A DNA stretch of 64,000 bases. Origin: Sarcina sp034439435 (GTDB lineage: Bacteria; Bacillota; Clostridia; Clostridiales; Clostridiaceae). The position numbers were made by a program, and so were the translations under genes. Of the stretch, positions 34,531 to 43,158 are shown piece after piece; position 1 is the first letter of the stretch, and the number at the start of each line of letters is the position of its first letter. Location of the stretch: NCBI RefSeq assembly GCF_034439435.1, contig NZ_JAPCKJ010000001.1:434001-498000 (forward strand), read 5' to 3'. The notes under the pieces are model-generated. The model had not been told where the DNA came from. It searched no databases and saw only the letters and a program-made list of their open reading frames with translations.

Positions 34531-35986
34531 TATAATTCACCTCATTCATTTCCCATATATTTAAGGAATTTATTTTAGCTTGACCATCTTCTGTTTTTAA
34601 GCTTAAATTAAAACTTTCCTTATTAGGATAAAGCTTTAATGATGCCACTTCCCTTCCATCTTGGAAATATATTTCTACTGATGATTTATCTACAAACATG
34701 TTTACTTTTAACTTTCCGTTAGACTCCAACTTAAACTTTCTTACCTCCTTTTCTCCATTAAGCATTGAGTTTCTATCTATTAAACAAATCTCTCTTTCAA
34801 AGTCATAAATTAATGAAGTATGTTCTTTCTCACTTTGCATAAAATCAATTTCAAACTTTGATGCCTTATATTTATCTATTTCTATTTGAAGTTCATAACT
34901 ATTCTCTTTTATTTCATTAAAGCTTAAACTCTCTGTATATATATCATTTAAGTTTACAATTTTCTCTCCTCTAAGAGATTCCATTTCCTTTATAGGGTTT
35001 TGATATAGAATTCCATCCCTTAAAGTTAATTCTCTAGGCATAGTTAATGAAAATACCCAACCATTCTCTTTGCTACAATGGAATTCTTCTTTTTCAGGAA
35101 GTCCCATCCACCCAATAAGGATAGTTCTTCCTTTTTCATCCTTAAATACTTGAGGAGCATAAAAGTCAAATCCCATATCTAACTCTTTAAATTCATTATC
35201 ATTTCTAAATTCTAAAGTACCATAATTGAAATTTCCCACTAAATATCCTGATTGATATATATTTTGATATCTGAACTCCTCTTTTTCAAGCCCTTGTGGT
35301 GAAAAAATAAGAACCTCTTTATTATCTAATTTAAAAAATGAAGGACATTCCCACATAAACCCAAAGTTCTCATAATCGGTTTTTAATTCACCTTGAAAAT
35401 CCCAATTATCTAAATCCTGTGATTTGTATATTACACATCTACCTTTTAGATCCTCTCTTTGTATTCCAAGAATCATATAGTATTCATCATCTTTTTCCCA
35501 AACATACGGATCTCTAAAATGAGCTGTGTATCCCTTTGGTAATTCTTCAATAACTGGTCCTAACTTCTTTATTTCACCATTTTCTTGAAGGACTCCCTTA
35601 CATTGATAAGAAATCCTCTCTCCCTTATCTCCTTTAACATTTCCTGTATAAAAAACTTCTAAGTTTCCATCCTTAACAATAGCTCCACCTGAATAGCAAC
35701 CATTTTTATCAAAATAATCTTCTGGAATTAAAGCTATCTGAGGAATTGAAAAATCTTTAAAATCTTTAGTTTTTACATATCCCCAATGTTTATATTTATG
35801 TTCGCATCCATATGGATTCCATTGAAAGAATATATAGTATTCTCCATTATAATAACTAAGTCCATTAGGATCATTTATAAGTCCAAAGGGAGCCTCAAAA
35901 TGAAAATTACCTCTCCATAAATCCTTAGAACTTTTATAAGATTCTTCTGACCTTTTATTTATTTCTTCTTTATTTAAAAATTCCAC
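34523..35986 (-). CDS. scrB: Sucrose-6-phosphate hydrolase (GH32)
   Basis: 487 aa, cytoplasmic. Splits sucrose 6-phosphate into glucose 6-phosphate and fructose. GH32 five-bladed propeller with the nucleophile motif LINDPNG (about residues 36-42), FRDP with the transition-state Asp, and WECPSFF with the acid/base Glu; a C-terminal beta-sandwich is present (about 330-487). No signal peptide, consistent with a phosphorylated intracellular substrate. Third gene of the operon, between the regulator and fructokinase. Confidence 0.93.
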   Translation of the reverse strand: MEFLNKEEINKRSEESYKSSKDLWRGNFHFEAPFGLINDPNGLSYYNGEYYIFFQWNPYGCEHKYKHWGYVKTKDFKDFSIPQIALIPEDYFDKNGCYSGGAIVKDGNLEVFYTGNVKGDKGERISYQCKGVLQENGEIKKLGPVIEELPKGYTAHFRDPYVWEKDDEYYMILGIQREDLKGRCVIYKSQDLDNWDFQGELKTDYENFGFMWECPSFFKLDNKEVLIFSPQGLEKEEFRYQNIYQSGYLVGNFNYGTLEFRNDNEFKELDMGFDFYAPQVFKDEKGRTILIGWMGLPEKEEFHCSKENGWVFSLTMPRELTLRDGILYQNPIKEMESLRGEKIVNLNDIYTESLSFNEIKENSYELQIEIDKYKASKFEIDFMQSEKEHTSLIYDFEREICLIDRNSMLNGEKEVRKFKLESNGKLKVNMFVDKSSVEIYFQDGREVASLKLYPNKESFNLSLKTEDGQAKINSLNIWEMNEVNYNE

Positions 35987-36040
35987 TTACTTCACCTTCC
36001 TCTATGAATAAATATATTTGATGAAGTAAATGTTTTGTAT

Positions 36041-37018
36041 TTACTTTAATTTTTTAACACTTTCTCTTATTATAAGCTCTAAAGGAATTTCGCAAGTATT
36101 TGTACTTTTCTCTCCATTTACTAAACTTAAAATATTAAGTGCTATTTCTTCACCAAATAATTTATAATCAATTTTCACAGTTGTTAGTGATGGGTATGTT
36201 ATTGCACTGACTTCATATCCTCCAAAGGCTGCAATAGATATATCTTCTGGTATGTTTTTTCCTCTCTCAAGAAGATATCTCATAAGTCCAAGAGCTATAT
36301 TATCTGTTGAACACACAACGGCTGTTGGATTATATTTTAAAACCTCTTCTCCTCGCTCATAAGCTTTATCAAAAGAAAAGTCAGTTTCAACAAAATCTAT
36401 ATGACTCTCTTTTCCAAAGGTATCATAAAATCCCTTCTTTCTAAGAACCCCAACTTCCCTATCACTTTCACTAACTCCTAAGAACACAATTTTTTTATGT
36501 TCTTGTTCCTTTATATATTCACCTAAAACTCTCCCTATTTTCTCATCATCTAAAACTAAATAATTTACATAATCATTCTTTTGTCCAGTAAACAAAATAG
36601 GTATTGGAAGTTTATTCACCAATTTCACATGCTCCTTTGAAATTTCAAAAGACATGATAATGATTCCATCTACCCCTTGGTTATATAATTTATTAATTTG
36701 CTCTAATTCTTTTTCTGTATTGAATTCACTTGTTAATATTATGCCTTGATATCCATGTTGTTCCAATTTTCTATTTATACCATTTAAGGTTTTTCCAGCT
36801 GTAAATGAATCTATTCTAGGAACTATTATTCCAATTAATTTACTTTGTTTAGACTTTAATCTTTTAGCAAAAAAGTTGGTTTCAAAGCCTGTTTTTTCTA
36901 TTGCTTCTTTTATCTTAGTTGTATTCTCACTACTTACATAGCCACCATTTAAATATCTTGAAACTGTGCTTTTAGATACTCCAACCATATTAGCTATGTC
37001 TTGTATTGTAACCTTCAT
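36041..37018 (-). CDS. scrR: LacI-family repressor of the sucrose operon
   Basis: 325 aa. N-terminal helix-turn-helix and hinge (TIQDIANMVGVSKSTVSRYL, residues 3-22) followed by a periplasmic-binding-protein-like sensor domain (ligand pocket around DGIIIMS and the TDNIALG region). Sits inside the operon it most likely controls; two matching operator candidates flank the promoter at 38561-38574 and 38734-38747. The inducer is probably sucrose 6-phosphate or fructose, by analogy. ATG at 37018 with AGGAGGAAAAG upstream. Confidence 0.88.
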   Translation of the reverse strand: MKVTIQDIANMVGVSKSTVSRYLNGGYVSSENTTKIKEAIEKTGFETNFFAKRLKSKQSKLIGIIVPRIDSFTAGKTLNGINRKLEQHGYQGIILTSEFNTEKELEQINKLYNQGVDGIIIMSFEISKEHVKLVNKLPIPILFTGQKNDYVNYLVLDDEKIGRVLGEYIKEQEHKKIVFLGVSESDREVGVLRKKGFYDTFGKESHIDFVETDFSFDKAYERGEEVLKYNPTAVVCSTDNIALGLMRYLLERGKNIPEDISIAAFGGYEVSAITYPSLTTVKIDYKLFGEEIALNILSLVNGEKSTNTCEIPLELIIRESVKKLK

Positions 37019-37121
37019 TCTTTTCCTCCTAAATAAAGATATATGTATCTTCTTATATTATAAATTATATCATTACTTAGAAGATTTTAACCATATATAG
37101 CCACTTAGAATATTTGAAATC

Positions 37122-37145
37122 AGGCTCTGTCATTTAACAGAGCCT
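37122..37145 (-). terminator. Hairpin between PTS gene and regulator
   Basis: Stem AGGCTCTGT (37122-37130) and ACAGAGCCT (37137-37145). No good U-run follows on the minus strand, so it may be a partial terminator or an RNA-stability element that sets the scrA to scrR ratio. Confidence 0.55.
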
Positions 37146-37152
37146 GAAGATC

Positions 37153-38505
37153 TTATTCTTCTGGTTTAAAGAATATATATGTTAAAGCGAATGCAACTCC
37201 AAATCCAATAGCAATAGTTATAAAGTATTGGATTAAACCTGTATTTATATAAAGTAGTGTTCCTGGTAAGGCTGTTATTCCCATACCTGTTCCTGCAAGA
37301 TTCATAATTGATGCAAACATTCCTGATGCAACTCCACCTATACATGCAAATATGAACGGTTTAATAAATCTTAAGTTTACTCCGAATATAGCAGCCTCTG
37401 TAATTCCTAAGAATGCTGGTATTGCTGAAGATATATATAATGAACGTTTTTTCTTATCTTTTGTTTTAAATCCTACTGCAAGAGCCGCTGCTCCTTGAGC
37501 CACTATAGCTCCTGTTATTACTGCGTTAAATGGATTTAATCCTGTACTTGAAATCAATTCAACCTCTAAAGCATTAAATATGTGATGAACTCCAGTCACA
37601 ACTATAACTTGATGAACTCCACCAATGATTGCTCCACCTATACCAAATGGTAAACTTAAGAACATTTTGAATAGTTCTAAGATATAAACTTCACTTGTAT
37701 GCATTATTGGTCCTACTACTAATAGACCAAGAATCATTGATACTAATAAAGTTAAAAATGGAGTAAGTATTAAATCTAATACATCTGGCATAAACTTTCT
37801 AATAAACTTTTCAAGTTTAGCAGCTATGATACCTAAAACTAAAGCCGGAAGTACTGATCCTTGATATCCTACTATAGGAATACTTATTCCTAGTAATGAA
37901 ATATAAATTGGATCTGCTCCACCTGCAACTTGCCAAGCATTTGGAAGTTGAGGAGCTACAAGCATAAGCCCTAAAACTATACCGACTACAGGAGTTCCAC
38001 CAAACTTCTTCATTGTTGACCAAGCCACTAAAGCTGGTAAGAATATAAATGCTGTATCTGTTAAGACTTCTGATAAAGTATTAAAAGTTGGACTAAATTC
38101 TACTCCTAAGTTAATTAGTAGTCCTCTTAATCCCATAAATAAACCAGTTGCAACTAACACTGGAATTATAGGAACAAAAATGTCTCCTAAAGTACGAGAT
38201 ATTTTTTGTGGTAATGTCATATCACTATATGCATCTTCTTTTACATTTCCAGTTTCCACTCCTTCGCCATTCATAGCAGCAAAAACTTTATTTACGAAGC
38301 CTGTCCCTAAAATTATTTGATATTGAGCGGCTGCAAAAAATTGTCCTCTTACTCCGTCAATATTCTCGATTGCCTTCTCATTTATTAAGCTCTTATCTTT
38401 AACTATAAGTCTCAATCTAGTTGCACAGTGTTCCATTGATTTTATATTTTCTTTTCCACCAATATTTTTCAATATCTCTTGAGCAACTACTTGTTCTTTA
38501 CTCAT
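37153..38505 (-). CDS. scrA: PTS sucrose-type permease, EIIBC
   Basis: 450 aa integral membrane phosphotransferase permease. The EIIB domain covers about residues 1-85 with the phosphorylated Cys in EHCATRLRL; EIIC follows from about 110 with eight to ten membrane segments (GLRGLLINLG, GGVHQVIVVTGVHHI). Imports sucrose with phosphorylation to sucrose 6-phosphate. No EIIA domain is attached or encoded nearby, so a glucose-type EIIA must act in trans. Trehalose specificity is the alternative in this EII group, but the linked GH32 and fructokinase genes argue for sucrose. ATG at 38505 with TAGGAGG upstream. Confidence 0.9.
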   Translation of the reverse strand: MSKEQVVAQEILKNIGGKENIKSMEHCATRLRLIVKDKSLINEKAIENIDGVRGQFFAAAQYQIILGTGFVNKVFAAMNGEGVETGNVKEDAYSDMTLPQKISRTLGDIFVPIIPVLVATGLFMGLRGLLINLGVEFSPTFNTLSEVLTDTAFIFLPALVAWSTMKKFGGTPVVGIVLGLMLVAPQLPNAWQVAGGADPIYISLLGISIPIVGYQGSVLPALVLGIIAAKLEKFIRKFMPDVLDLILTPFLTLLVSMILGLLVVGPIMHTSEVYILELFKMFLSLPFGIGGAIIGGVHQVIVVTGVHHIFNALEVELISSTGLNPFNAVITGAIVAQGAAALAVGFKTKDKKKRSLYISSAIPAFLGITEAAIFGVNLRFIKPFIFACIGGVASGMFASIMNLAGTGMGITALPGTLLYINTGLIQYFITIAIGFGVAFALTYIFFKPEE

Positions 38506-38559
38506 TTTAAAACCTCCTAAAATTTCCTTCTCTTTTGATATCCTTTACTTTATGAATAT

Positions 38560-38589
38560 ATGGTATCAGTTCCACACATTTTCTGTCAA
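38560..38589 (-). promoter_or_regulatory. scrA promoter with overlapping ScrR operator candidate O1
   Basis: Minus strand TTGACA (38584-38589), 18-bp spacer, TACCAT (38560-38565). The imperfect palindrome TGGTATCAGTTCCA (38561-38574, plus strand) covers the -10 and spacer, so a bound LacI-type protein would block RNA polymerase. Confidence 0.6.
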
Positions 38590-38733
38590 GCTATTCTTTT
38601 TAAATTTTTATATATATTTCTTTATTTAATTATTAAAAACTCAATAAAATATCTATTTTAATAAAAATTTATTATAAAATAACTTTTTAAATTCTAATAT
38701 TCACATTTATTTAAACCCTTTACATATTTTATA

Positions 38734-38747
38734 TGGAATTAGTTTCA
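38734..38747. promoter_or_regulatory. ScrR operator candidate O2
   Basis: TGGAATTAGTTTCA shares TGG-AT-AGTT-CA with O1 and lies 173 bp further upstream, a distance compatible with looping between two operators. Confidence 0.5.
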
Positions 38748-38781
38748 TATTTTCACCATAATTTTTGTCAGCATAAAATAA

Positions 38782-38826
38782 AGAATGAAGAAGGTTAGTG
38801 AAATTTATCACTAACCTTCTTCATTC
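38782..38826 (-). terminator. Terminator after small alpha/beta hydrolase
   Basis: Stem AATGAAGAAGGTTAGTGA with TCACTAACCTTCTTCATT (18 bp), then TCTTTATTTTAT on the minus strand. Confidence 0.88.
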
Positions 38827-38850
38827 TCATATTACACAATACCAATACAT

Positions 38851-39477
38851 TTATCTTAATATAAATTCTTTTTCTATTTGTAAAGACTCTTTTAAATCAT
38901 CAACAGTCTTCATTACGTTTCCTTCTATATCAAGAGCATGATTTCCTCCCTCAATTACAAAGGTTTCTACATCATCTCTATTTTCTATATTCATTCTATT
39001 ATCTATACTTAATAAAGGATCCTCATTTCCTGTTATAACTAATGAATTAGGTTCTATATTAAACTCATTTAAAGTTTTATTTATTGGACTTATGTATATA
39101 TTTCTTATATTTTTAAATCTTTTTCCTAAATCTTCATTTAGAAAATATTGAACACTTGTTCCAATGCTTTTTCCTATTATTAAAACTTCTTCATAATCTT
39201 TTTCTATAGCATTATCTATAACCTCTAAAGATTCTGAAACCATTATACTAAATTCTTTTTCAAGATTAAATTCACTTCTATTTATTTGATATCCATATTC
39301 TACTTCTAAAATATCATATCCTATCTCTTTTGCTAGTTGTTTTGAGTAATCTAAATAAGATCTATCTAAACAATATCCTATTCCAGGTAATATTACACAA
39401 AGTTTTTTCCCTCCAGCATCAATAAATCTTGGACTTAACTCAACACCCCAATATGATTTAATTGTTCTACTACTCAT
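38851..39477 (-). CDS. Small alpha/beta hydrolase
   Basis: 208 aa, cytoplasmic, no signal. LCVILPGIGYCLDRSYLDY gives the oxyanion region, LIIGKSIGT is the nucleophile elbow (GxSxG with Ser), LVITGNEDPL probably the acid position and GGNHALD the catalytic His. Resembles dienelactone-hydrolase-like or BAAT-like small hydrolases; substrate unknown. ATG at 39477 with TAGGAGG upstream. The leader contains a 14-bp stem-loop (39516-39564). Confidence 0.75.
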   Translation of the reverse strand: MSSRTIKSYWGVELSPRFIDAGGKKLCVILPGIGYCLDRSYLDYSKQLAKEIGYDILEVEYGYQINRSEFNLEKEFSIMVSESLEVIDNAIEKDYEEVLIIGKSIGTSVQYFLNEDLGKRFKNIRNIYISPINKTLNEFNIEPNSLVITGNEDPLLSIDNRMNIENRDDVETFVIEGGNHALDIEGNVMKTVDDLKESLQIEKEFILR

Positions 39478-39515
39478 TTTAAAAACCTCCTAAATATTAA
39501 AGTCTTCAAAAATCT

Positions 39516-39564
39516 GTCCTAAAAAGTGATATGAAAGGGAGAAGAAATTTTCACTTCTTAGGAC
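39516..39564 (-). promoter_or_regulatory. Stem-loop in the leader of the small hydrolase gene
   Basis: Minus strand GTCCTAAGAAGTGA (39564-39551) pairs with TCACTTTTTAGGAC (39529-39516), 14 bp with one G-U, loop 21 nt. It sits 38 bp before the start codon and is followed by AGATTTTTG, so it might attenuate transcription or be an operator. Confidence 0.45.
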
Positions 39565-39768
39565 AAATTACTTATTAAATCTATAATAAATTTTGCTAAC
39601 ATTCTTTGCTTGGTACATTTATTATTATAAATTTAAATAATAATACAAGCAAAGTCTCAAAAAAATAAAGATTTAAATTTAAGCTTTAATTTATTAATAA
39701 TTTGTTAATAAATTTATATTTTGTTAATATCTATCTTCTAATTTATTCTATTTTTTTGCTTATATAAG

Positions 39769-39818
39769 AAATTGCATAGATTATAGAAATTTTTTATTTT
39801 TCTTAATCTATGCAATTT
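39769..39818. terminator. Perfect 15-bp inverted repeat downstream of asrC
   Basis: AAATTGCATAGATTA (39769-39783) and TAATCTATGCAATTT (39804-39818). No long U-run on the asrC strand, so terminator function is only probable. Confidence 0.5.
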
Positions 39819-39879
39819 TAAATAAATTTGACCTTTAATTTTAGTAAAAAACCGCACTGCTAAAGCTTATATACTTATA

Positions 39880-39917
39880 TTTCATTTAAAGAGTATACCC
39901 CTTCCCTTTAAATGAAA
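39880..39917. terminator. Inverted repeat about 100 bp past asrC
   Basis: Arms TTTCATTTAAAG and CTTTAAATGAAA around AGTATACCCCTTCC. Weak U-run; may be a 3' processing or stability hairpin for the asr transcript. Confidence 0.45.
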
Positions 39918-40017
39918 AATCTATAAATCATATAAATCGTCAAATTCTAAACTATTATTATCCTCAAATTAAAATCAACATTAATATAATTAGGTATACT
40001 TTCCTAACAGCTAACCC

Positions 40018-41064
40018 TTATCTTAAAGGTCTGTTAGACTCTATTGATTTATGCATTTTTATTGGTTTAACATTGAAGTTTGATCTGTACTCTGTTTCAG
40101 CCCAGAATATATTATCTGCCACTAATGCTTCTGGATTTAATTCTACTCCATCTAGAATTATTTCTTTAAATTTATGGTATCCAGCTCTGTCGATTAAATG
40201 TCCACCATGTAGGTATTCTGGTTTATAATCTAAAGCCCAAGCAGAGAATTTTTGCCAGTTACCAAATATTCCAAGAACAACTTCTTCTGTTGCAAAGTTT
40301 ATGAATGTTTTTCCCATTCTAGGAGTTTGTTTTCCTGTTCTTCCACCTATGACTATTCTATAGTATTTTTCTGGTTTTCTAGTCCAAGCACTTGCAGGAC
40401 ATGCTAACACACATTCTCCACAACCAACACAACAACAAGGATCTTTATCAACTAATCCTTTATCATTCAAGCTTAAAACTCTTGTAGCATGATGCTCACA
40501 AGCTCTAACACAAGCCCCACATCCTATACATCTCTCTGGATGGTATTCCATTCTAGCTTGTCCTATAACACCAAAATCTTGAAAATGGCCTTTAGCACAG
40601 TCATTTGGGCATCCAGCTACTGATACTTTTATATGATAGTGTGATGGGAACACTAATTTTTCTATTTTGTTAGCCATATCCTTAGTATCAACATTTCCTT
40701 TTATACAGTGTGAATTTCCTATACATGCCATAACATTTCTAGCACCTATTGTTGGATATCCATTTTCATCAACTTTCATATCACAATTACATCTATCAAC
40801 TTCAACTTCTTGTAAATAATTTTCTATAAACTTATTTACTGCTGGAATATTTTCATATTTAATTCCTGGAATATTGAATGTTTGTCTCATCCCCATATGA
40901 AATGTTCCATTTCCCCAAGTTTCTGCTATTTCTTGTATTTGTGATAAATACTTAGCATCTACTATCCCTCCTGGAATACGCATTTGAAGCATAAACTCTC
41001 CTGGAACCTTTGATTGACGAAAACAATTTAATCTAACCTTTTTAATATCTATATCATGATTCAT
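40018..41064 (-). CDS. asrC: Anaerobic sulfite reductase subunit C (siroheme subunit)
   Basis: 348 aa, cytoplasmic. Reduces sulfite to sulfide with electrons from AsrAB. Nitrite/sulfite reductase half-domain at the N-terminus; siroheme-[4Fe-4S] ligands are supplied by the Cys of NVMACIGNSHC and CPNDCAKG. A ferredoxin insert with two [4Fe-4S] motifs, CIGCGACVRACEH and CVGCGECVLACP, lies at about 180-230. ATG at 41064 after AGGAGGT; 12 bp behind asrB. Last gene of asrABC. Confidence 0.95.
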   Translation of the reverse strand: MNHDIDIKKVRLNCFRQSKVPGEFMLQMRIPGGIVDAKYLSQIQEIAETWGNGTFHMGMRQTFNIPGIKYENIPAVNKFIENYLQEVEVDRCNCDMKVDENGYPTIGARNVMACIGNSHCIKGNVDTKDMANKIEKLVFPSHYHIKVSVAGCPNDCAKGHFQDFGVIGQARMEYHPERCIGCGACVRACEHHATRVLSLNDKGLVDKDPCCCVGCGECVLACPASAWTRKPEKYYRIVIGGRTGKQTPRMGKTFINFATEEVVLGIFGNWQKFSAWALDYKPEYLHGGHLIDRAGYHKFKEIILDGVELNPEALVADNIFWAETEYRSNFNVKPIKMHKSIESNRPLR

Positions 41065-41076
41065 AAATAATACCTC

Positions 41077-41868
41077 CTAGTCTAATAATGTCTTTGCTTT
41101 TGTATAGTTAAATACTGGTCCTTCAAGACATACATATGTTTCATTTATTCTACAATGTCCACATTTTCCTACTGCACATGACATTTTCCTTTCAAATGAA
41201 ACCCATATCTTATCTTCTGGAACTCCAAGTTTTAAGAATTCTAAAGCTGTAAAATGCATCATTACTGGAGGTCCAACTATGATAACCTCGTAGTTATCTC
41301 CAAAGCTTTCTAAAGGTAATTTATTTAAATGAACTGTTACAAGTCCAGTTTCCCAACCTTCTTTTGTATCATTGTCTAACGTATATATAGTATTGAATTT
41401 TTCATTCCATCTATCTAAGTCATTTTTAAATAGTATTCCATCTGAATTTTTGAATCCAAATACAAGACTTAAAGTTTCAATATAATCAGGTTCATCATAG
41501 AACTTATTTATTAAACTTCTAACTGGTGCTACACCTGTACCCCCAGCTACTACTATTACATTTTTATTCTTAAATTGCTCAACAGGCCATCCTTTTCCAT
41601 AAGCTCCTCTTAAGGCAATCTTATCTCCTGGCTGTAATTTAAAAATTTCATCAGTAACCTTACCTACAGCTCTTATAGTAAAGTCCAAGTATCCAGGACC
41701 AAATCCACTCACAGAAATTGGTGCTTCTCCAACCTTAGGAAGAGATAATTCTAGGAATTGACCATGTTCTGGAACAACATCAGAAGCTATTCTAAAAGTC
41801 CACTCTTTGTCAGTTTCCTTAACTATGTCTATTATTTCACATGTTTTAGGTGTTAAAATATTTTCCAT
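41077..41868 (-). CDS. asrB: Anaerobic sulfite reductase subunit B (flavin/FeS electron-transfer subunit)
   Basis: 263 aa. Ferredoxin-NADP reductase fold: FAD-binding beta-barrel (about 10-100), NAD(P)H-binding motif GGTGVAPVRSLI (about 110), and a C-terminal [2Fe-2S] cluster site with Cys in SCAVGKCGHC and YVC. Passes electrons from NADH to AsrA/AsrC. Its ATG follows the asrA stop codon directly (no gap), so the genes are translationally coupled. Confidence 0.95.
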   Translation of the reverse strand: MENILTPKTCEIIDIVKETDKEWTFRIASDVVPEHGQFLELSLPKVGEAPISVSGFGPGYLDFTIRAVGKVTDEIFKLQPGDKIALRGAYGKGWPVEQFKNKNVIVVAGGTGVAPVRSLINKFYDEPDYIETLSLVFGFKNSDGILFKNDLDRWNEKFNTIYTLDNDTKEGWETGLVTVHLNKLPLESFGDNYEVIIVGPPVMMHFTALEFLKLGVPEDKIWVSFERKMSCAVGKCGHCRINETYVCLEGPVFNYTKAKTLLD

Positions 41869-42900
41869 TTACATCTCCTCCATTATCTCTTTTACTGCTT
41901 TTGAAACCTTATTAATAGTAGCTGTGATTGATATATTTTCAGGACATCTATCTGTACATCTTCCACAGCCTACGCACATATGCTCTTCTCCAAATTGAGC
42001 TTTATAATCATGAATTTTATGCATAACCTTATATCTCATTTTGTCTCCAGCTGTTTTTCTGAATACATGTCCACCAGCCATTTCATCAAATCCATCTACA
42101 TGACAAGATGCTTGTATTCTCTTTCTTTCACCTATATTGTGATTTGAATCATGAACTATATCTCTTGTTGTAAAACATGTACATGTGCTACAAGCAATTG
42201 TACAACTTCCACATTGAATACATCTTTTATTGTATTCTTCCCACATAGGATGATCTTTTAATTTGTTTAAAACTTCAATATTCTCTATTTCTGGAAGTTC
42301 AACTTTTGCTATATTTTCTTCAATAAATTGAAGTTCAAACTCTTCTTCTTCTTTTCCTTCAAAATATTTTTGGAATTCATCTTCTTTAACATTGAATAAT
42401 AAGTTATCCTCATTAAATCTTACTGCTAAACTATAATCATCAGTTTTATTACTATTCATTGTTGTACAGAAACAGGTATCCCATCCCTCTGTACATTCCA
42501 TGCAAACAAATTTAACTCTATCTCTCATTCTCTTATAAAATGTATCTTCAAAGTTTCCATTTTTAAGATATATAGTATCTTGTCTTCTTTGTGCATTTAT
42601 ATCACAAGGTCTTGCAAATATAAGCATTTTCTTTTCACTATCCATTTTACTTTCTCTAAACTCATTTTCTATAAAATAGTATAAAGTTTGAGAAATTGGA
42701 GTAATAACCTCTTTAACTGGATAAGTTGACTTTTCTTTATATACTATTTCTTCTACATTATTTATAACATCATACTTTATAATATCTGTATCTGAATATC
42801 TTCCTTGTTTTTTAAATCCTTTGGGAGCATAAATTATATACTCTTTTTTAAGCTCATTGAATAAATCATTTACTTCTTGTAATTTTAATTTGTATCCCAT
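41869..42900 (-). CDS. asrA: Anaerobic sulfite reductase subunit A (ferredoxin-like)
   Basis: 343 aa. Iron-sulfur protein of the 4Fe-4S dicluster kind: CIQCGSCTIACSTC at about 225 and CVGCGRCTDRCPENI at about 310, in a C-terminal domain; the N-terminal part has further conserved Cys (FVCMECTEGWDTCFC). Electron carrier of the sulfite reductase. First gene of the operon; ATG at 42900 with GGAGGTG upstream and a promoter plus Rex-like box at 42938-42999. Confidence 0.95.
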   Translation of the reverse strand: MGYKLKLQEVNDLFNELKKEYIIYAPKGFKKQGRYSDTDIIKYDVINNVEEIVYKEKSTYPVKEVITPISQTLYYFIENEFRESKMDSEKKMLIFARPCDINAQRRQDTIYLKNGNFEDTFYKRMRDRVKFVCMECTEGWDTCFCTTMNSNKTDDYSLAVRFNEDNLLFNVKEDEFQKYFEGKEEEEFELQFIEENIAKVELPEIENIEVLNKLKDHPMWEEYNKRCIQCGSCTIACSTCTCFTTRDIVHDSNHNIGERKRIQASCHVDGFDEMAGGHVFRKTAGDKMRYKVMHKIHDYKAQFGEEHMCVGCGRCTDRCPENISITATINKVSKAVKEIMEEM

Positions 42901-42937
42901 TCAAACACCTCCAAAATTTAAACCTTGTAACTCCTAA

Positions 42938-42999
42938 TAGTTTATTTTTTAACAAACTATTTACAACTTTATAATACTCCTTTTTGTTCCATAAGTTAA
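42938..42999 (-). promoter_or_regulatory. asrABC promoter with Rex-like operator
   Basis: Minus strand TTAACT (42994-42999), 17-bp spacer, TATTAT (42971-42976). The 18-mer TTGTTAAAAAATAAACTA (42938-42955, minus strand) matches 12 of 14 fixed positions of the Rex consensus TTGTTAA-N4-TTAACAA and lies about 15 bp downstream of the -10, where a repressor would block elongation. Confidence 0.55.
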
Positions 43000-43158
43000 A
43001 TTCTATTTTATTATTATTATTATAATAATTTACCTATATATAATTAGATTACTCTTTCTTTCTATATTTAGAATGCAAAAAATAATGTTTTAATATTTTT
43101 TGATTTTTAAATTAAAACCATTTACAATTTATATATATTTTTTATTTGGAGGTGTATT

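Larger units (their letters stand above)
38506..38850. other. Intergenic region upstream of scrA
   Basis: 345 bp: scrA promoter with O1, about 150 bp of plain AT-rich DNA, O2, and the terminator of the next gene. No coding sequence. Confidence 0.6.
39478..40017. other. Intergenic region, asrC / hydrolase
   Basis: 540 bp without a gene. It holds three inverted repeats: 39516-39564 (leader of the hydrolase), 39769-39818 (perfect 15-bp arms) and 39880-39917 (11-12-bp arms); the last two lie downstream of asrC. The rest is AT-rich and shows nothing else I can support. Confidence 0.6.

Noticed and set aside
36001..36040. Internal promoter with ScrR operator before scrB
   Set aside because: The 54-bp gap lacks the TGG-AT-AGTT-CA pattern seen at the scrA promoter.
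37122..37145. Hairpin starting AGGCTCTGT as another copy of the dispersed repeat ending GGCTCTGTTTT
   Set aside because: Only the first eight or nine bases agree; the rest is a simple hairpin arm.
39960..40000. AAATCAACATTAATAT as another copy of the MITE-like end
   Set aside because: Similarity is short and within AT-rich background; cannot be separated from chance.
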